A stretch of 64,000 nt of DNA from Erinaceus europaeus (lineage: Eukaryota; Chordata; Mammalia; Eulipotyphla; Erinaceidae). The translations under genes and the position numbers were made by a program. The notes beneath the pieces are model-generated. The model worked only from the letters and a program-made list of their open reading frames with translations. It searched no databases and was not told where the DNA came from. Positions 63,528 through 64,000 of this stretch are shown here, piece by piece (position 1 is the stretch's first letter; each line of letters begins with the position of its first letter). The stretch spans positions 1 to 64,000 of the forward strand of contig NW_026647696.1 in the NCBI RefSeq assembly GCF_950295315.1, read 5' to 3'.

Positions 63528-63779
63528 TTTTTATTAATTAATTAATTTATTCCCTTTTGTTGCTCTTGTTGTTTTATTGTTGTCATCGTTGTTGGACAGG
63601 ACAGAGAGAAATGGAGAGAGGAGGGGAAGAGAAAGACAGACACCTGCAGACCTGCTTTACCGCCTGTGAAGTGAAGCCTCTGCAGGTGGGGAGCCGGGAC
63701 TCGAACCGGGGTCCTTATGCCTGTCCTTGCGCTTTGCACCACGTGCACTTAACCCTCTGTGCTTCCGCCCGACTCCCAT
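63528..63779 (-). mobile_element. SINE family A
   Basis: tattcccttttgttgctctt to gcttccgcccgactccc. Confidence 0.9.
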
Positions 63780-63811
63780 TTTTTTTTTTTTAATGACTTT
63801 TTTGTTTTGTT

Positions 63812-63945
63812 TTTTTGTTTTATTTTTACCAGAGCAGTGCTTAGCTCTGGCTTATCGTGGTGCAGGGTATTGAATCTGGGTCTTTGGAGCCTCAGGTATT
63901 ATAGTCTCTTAGAATATCTATAAAGCTATCTACCCCTGACCAGCC
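63812..63945 (-). mobile_element. SINE family D
   Basis: accagagcagtgcttagctc to aaagctatctacccctgacc. Confidence 0.85.
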
Positions 63946-64000
63946 CTGATATGTTTGGTCATATCATTTGTGGGAAGGTTGTCCTGAACATTGTAAGAGA

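Overview
The window is repeat-saturated mammalian nuclear DNA. It carries the 5' ends of two divergently transcribed genes: ZNRF1 on the minus strand (first coding exon at 18,649-19,072) and WDR59 on the plus strand (coding exons 1-3 at 39,301-39,354, 55,336-55,385 and 61,245-61,380). From memory, the same divergent neighbours lie at human 16q23.1. The very abundant tRNA-derived SINEs look like the ERI-type SINEs of hedgehogs (Erinaceidae), so I infer a hedgehog such as Erinaceus. That call rests on recalled repeat consensus, not on a search.

Layout. Positions 1-18,648 are part of ZNRF1 intron 1. Positions 18,230-19,870 are the CpG-island promoter and first exon of ZNRF1. Positions 19,873-38,990 are intergenic and mostly nested SINEs and L1 3'-UTR pieces. 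Positions 38,990-39,720 are the CpG-rich WDR59 promoter and exon 1, with ZNF143-, ETS-, GC-box-, CCAAT- and YY1-like sites. Positions 39,355-55,335, 55,386-61,244 and 61,381-64,000 are WDR59 introns 1, 2 and part of 3. Open reading frames outside the listed exons are chance or antisense frames in repeats, or relics of retrotransposon proteins.

Repeat vocabulary used below. Family A: about 260 bp, head ggcggtagcgcagcgggtt, B box ggttcgagcccc, long CT-rich body, tail caacaaaagggaataaat; long copies add a ~60 bp 3' module (cctccaggagcggtgg...aataaccctggagg). Family A2: A-related, with that 3' module and a shorter linker. Family B: about 200 bp, head ggtggtggcgcacctggtt, body ggggaaagcttcac, tail tccaataaataaa. 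Family C: about 140 bp, head gggaggtggcgcagtggata, B box gagttcaatcccc. Family D: about 120 bp, head gggtagatagcataatggtt, B box ggttcaatccc, end gagcagtgctctggtaaaa. E and G are older, poorly matching tRNA-like SINEs. In my reading L1 has two lineage-specific 3'-UTR types: type 1 ends ...gtaaaacattaattccccaataaa, type 2 is longer and ends ...tcctatggttttgtcagtgtttcc.

The two genes are functionally separate. ZNRF1 is a myristoylated E3 ubiquitin ligase of endosomal and lysosomal membranes. WDR59 is a subunit of the GATOR2 complex that relays amino-acid sufficiency to mTORC1 at the lysosome. The most unusual items are: a non-L1 non-LTR retrotransposon C-terminus inserted with a target-site duplication into a SINE at 20.4-20.6 kb; a 30-bp in-frame tandem duplication that copies the WDR59 exon 3 splice donor; inverted SINEs closely flanking that exon; an internally deleted L1 with intact target-site duplication; and an L1 interrupted by a polyadenylated RT-domain fragment.
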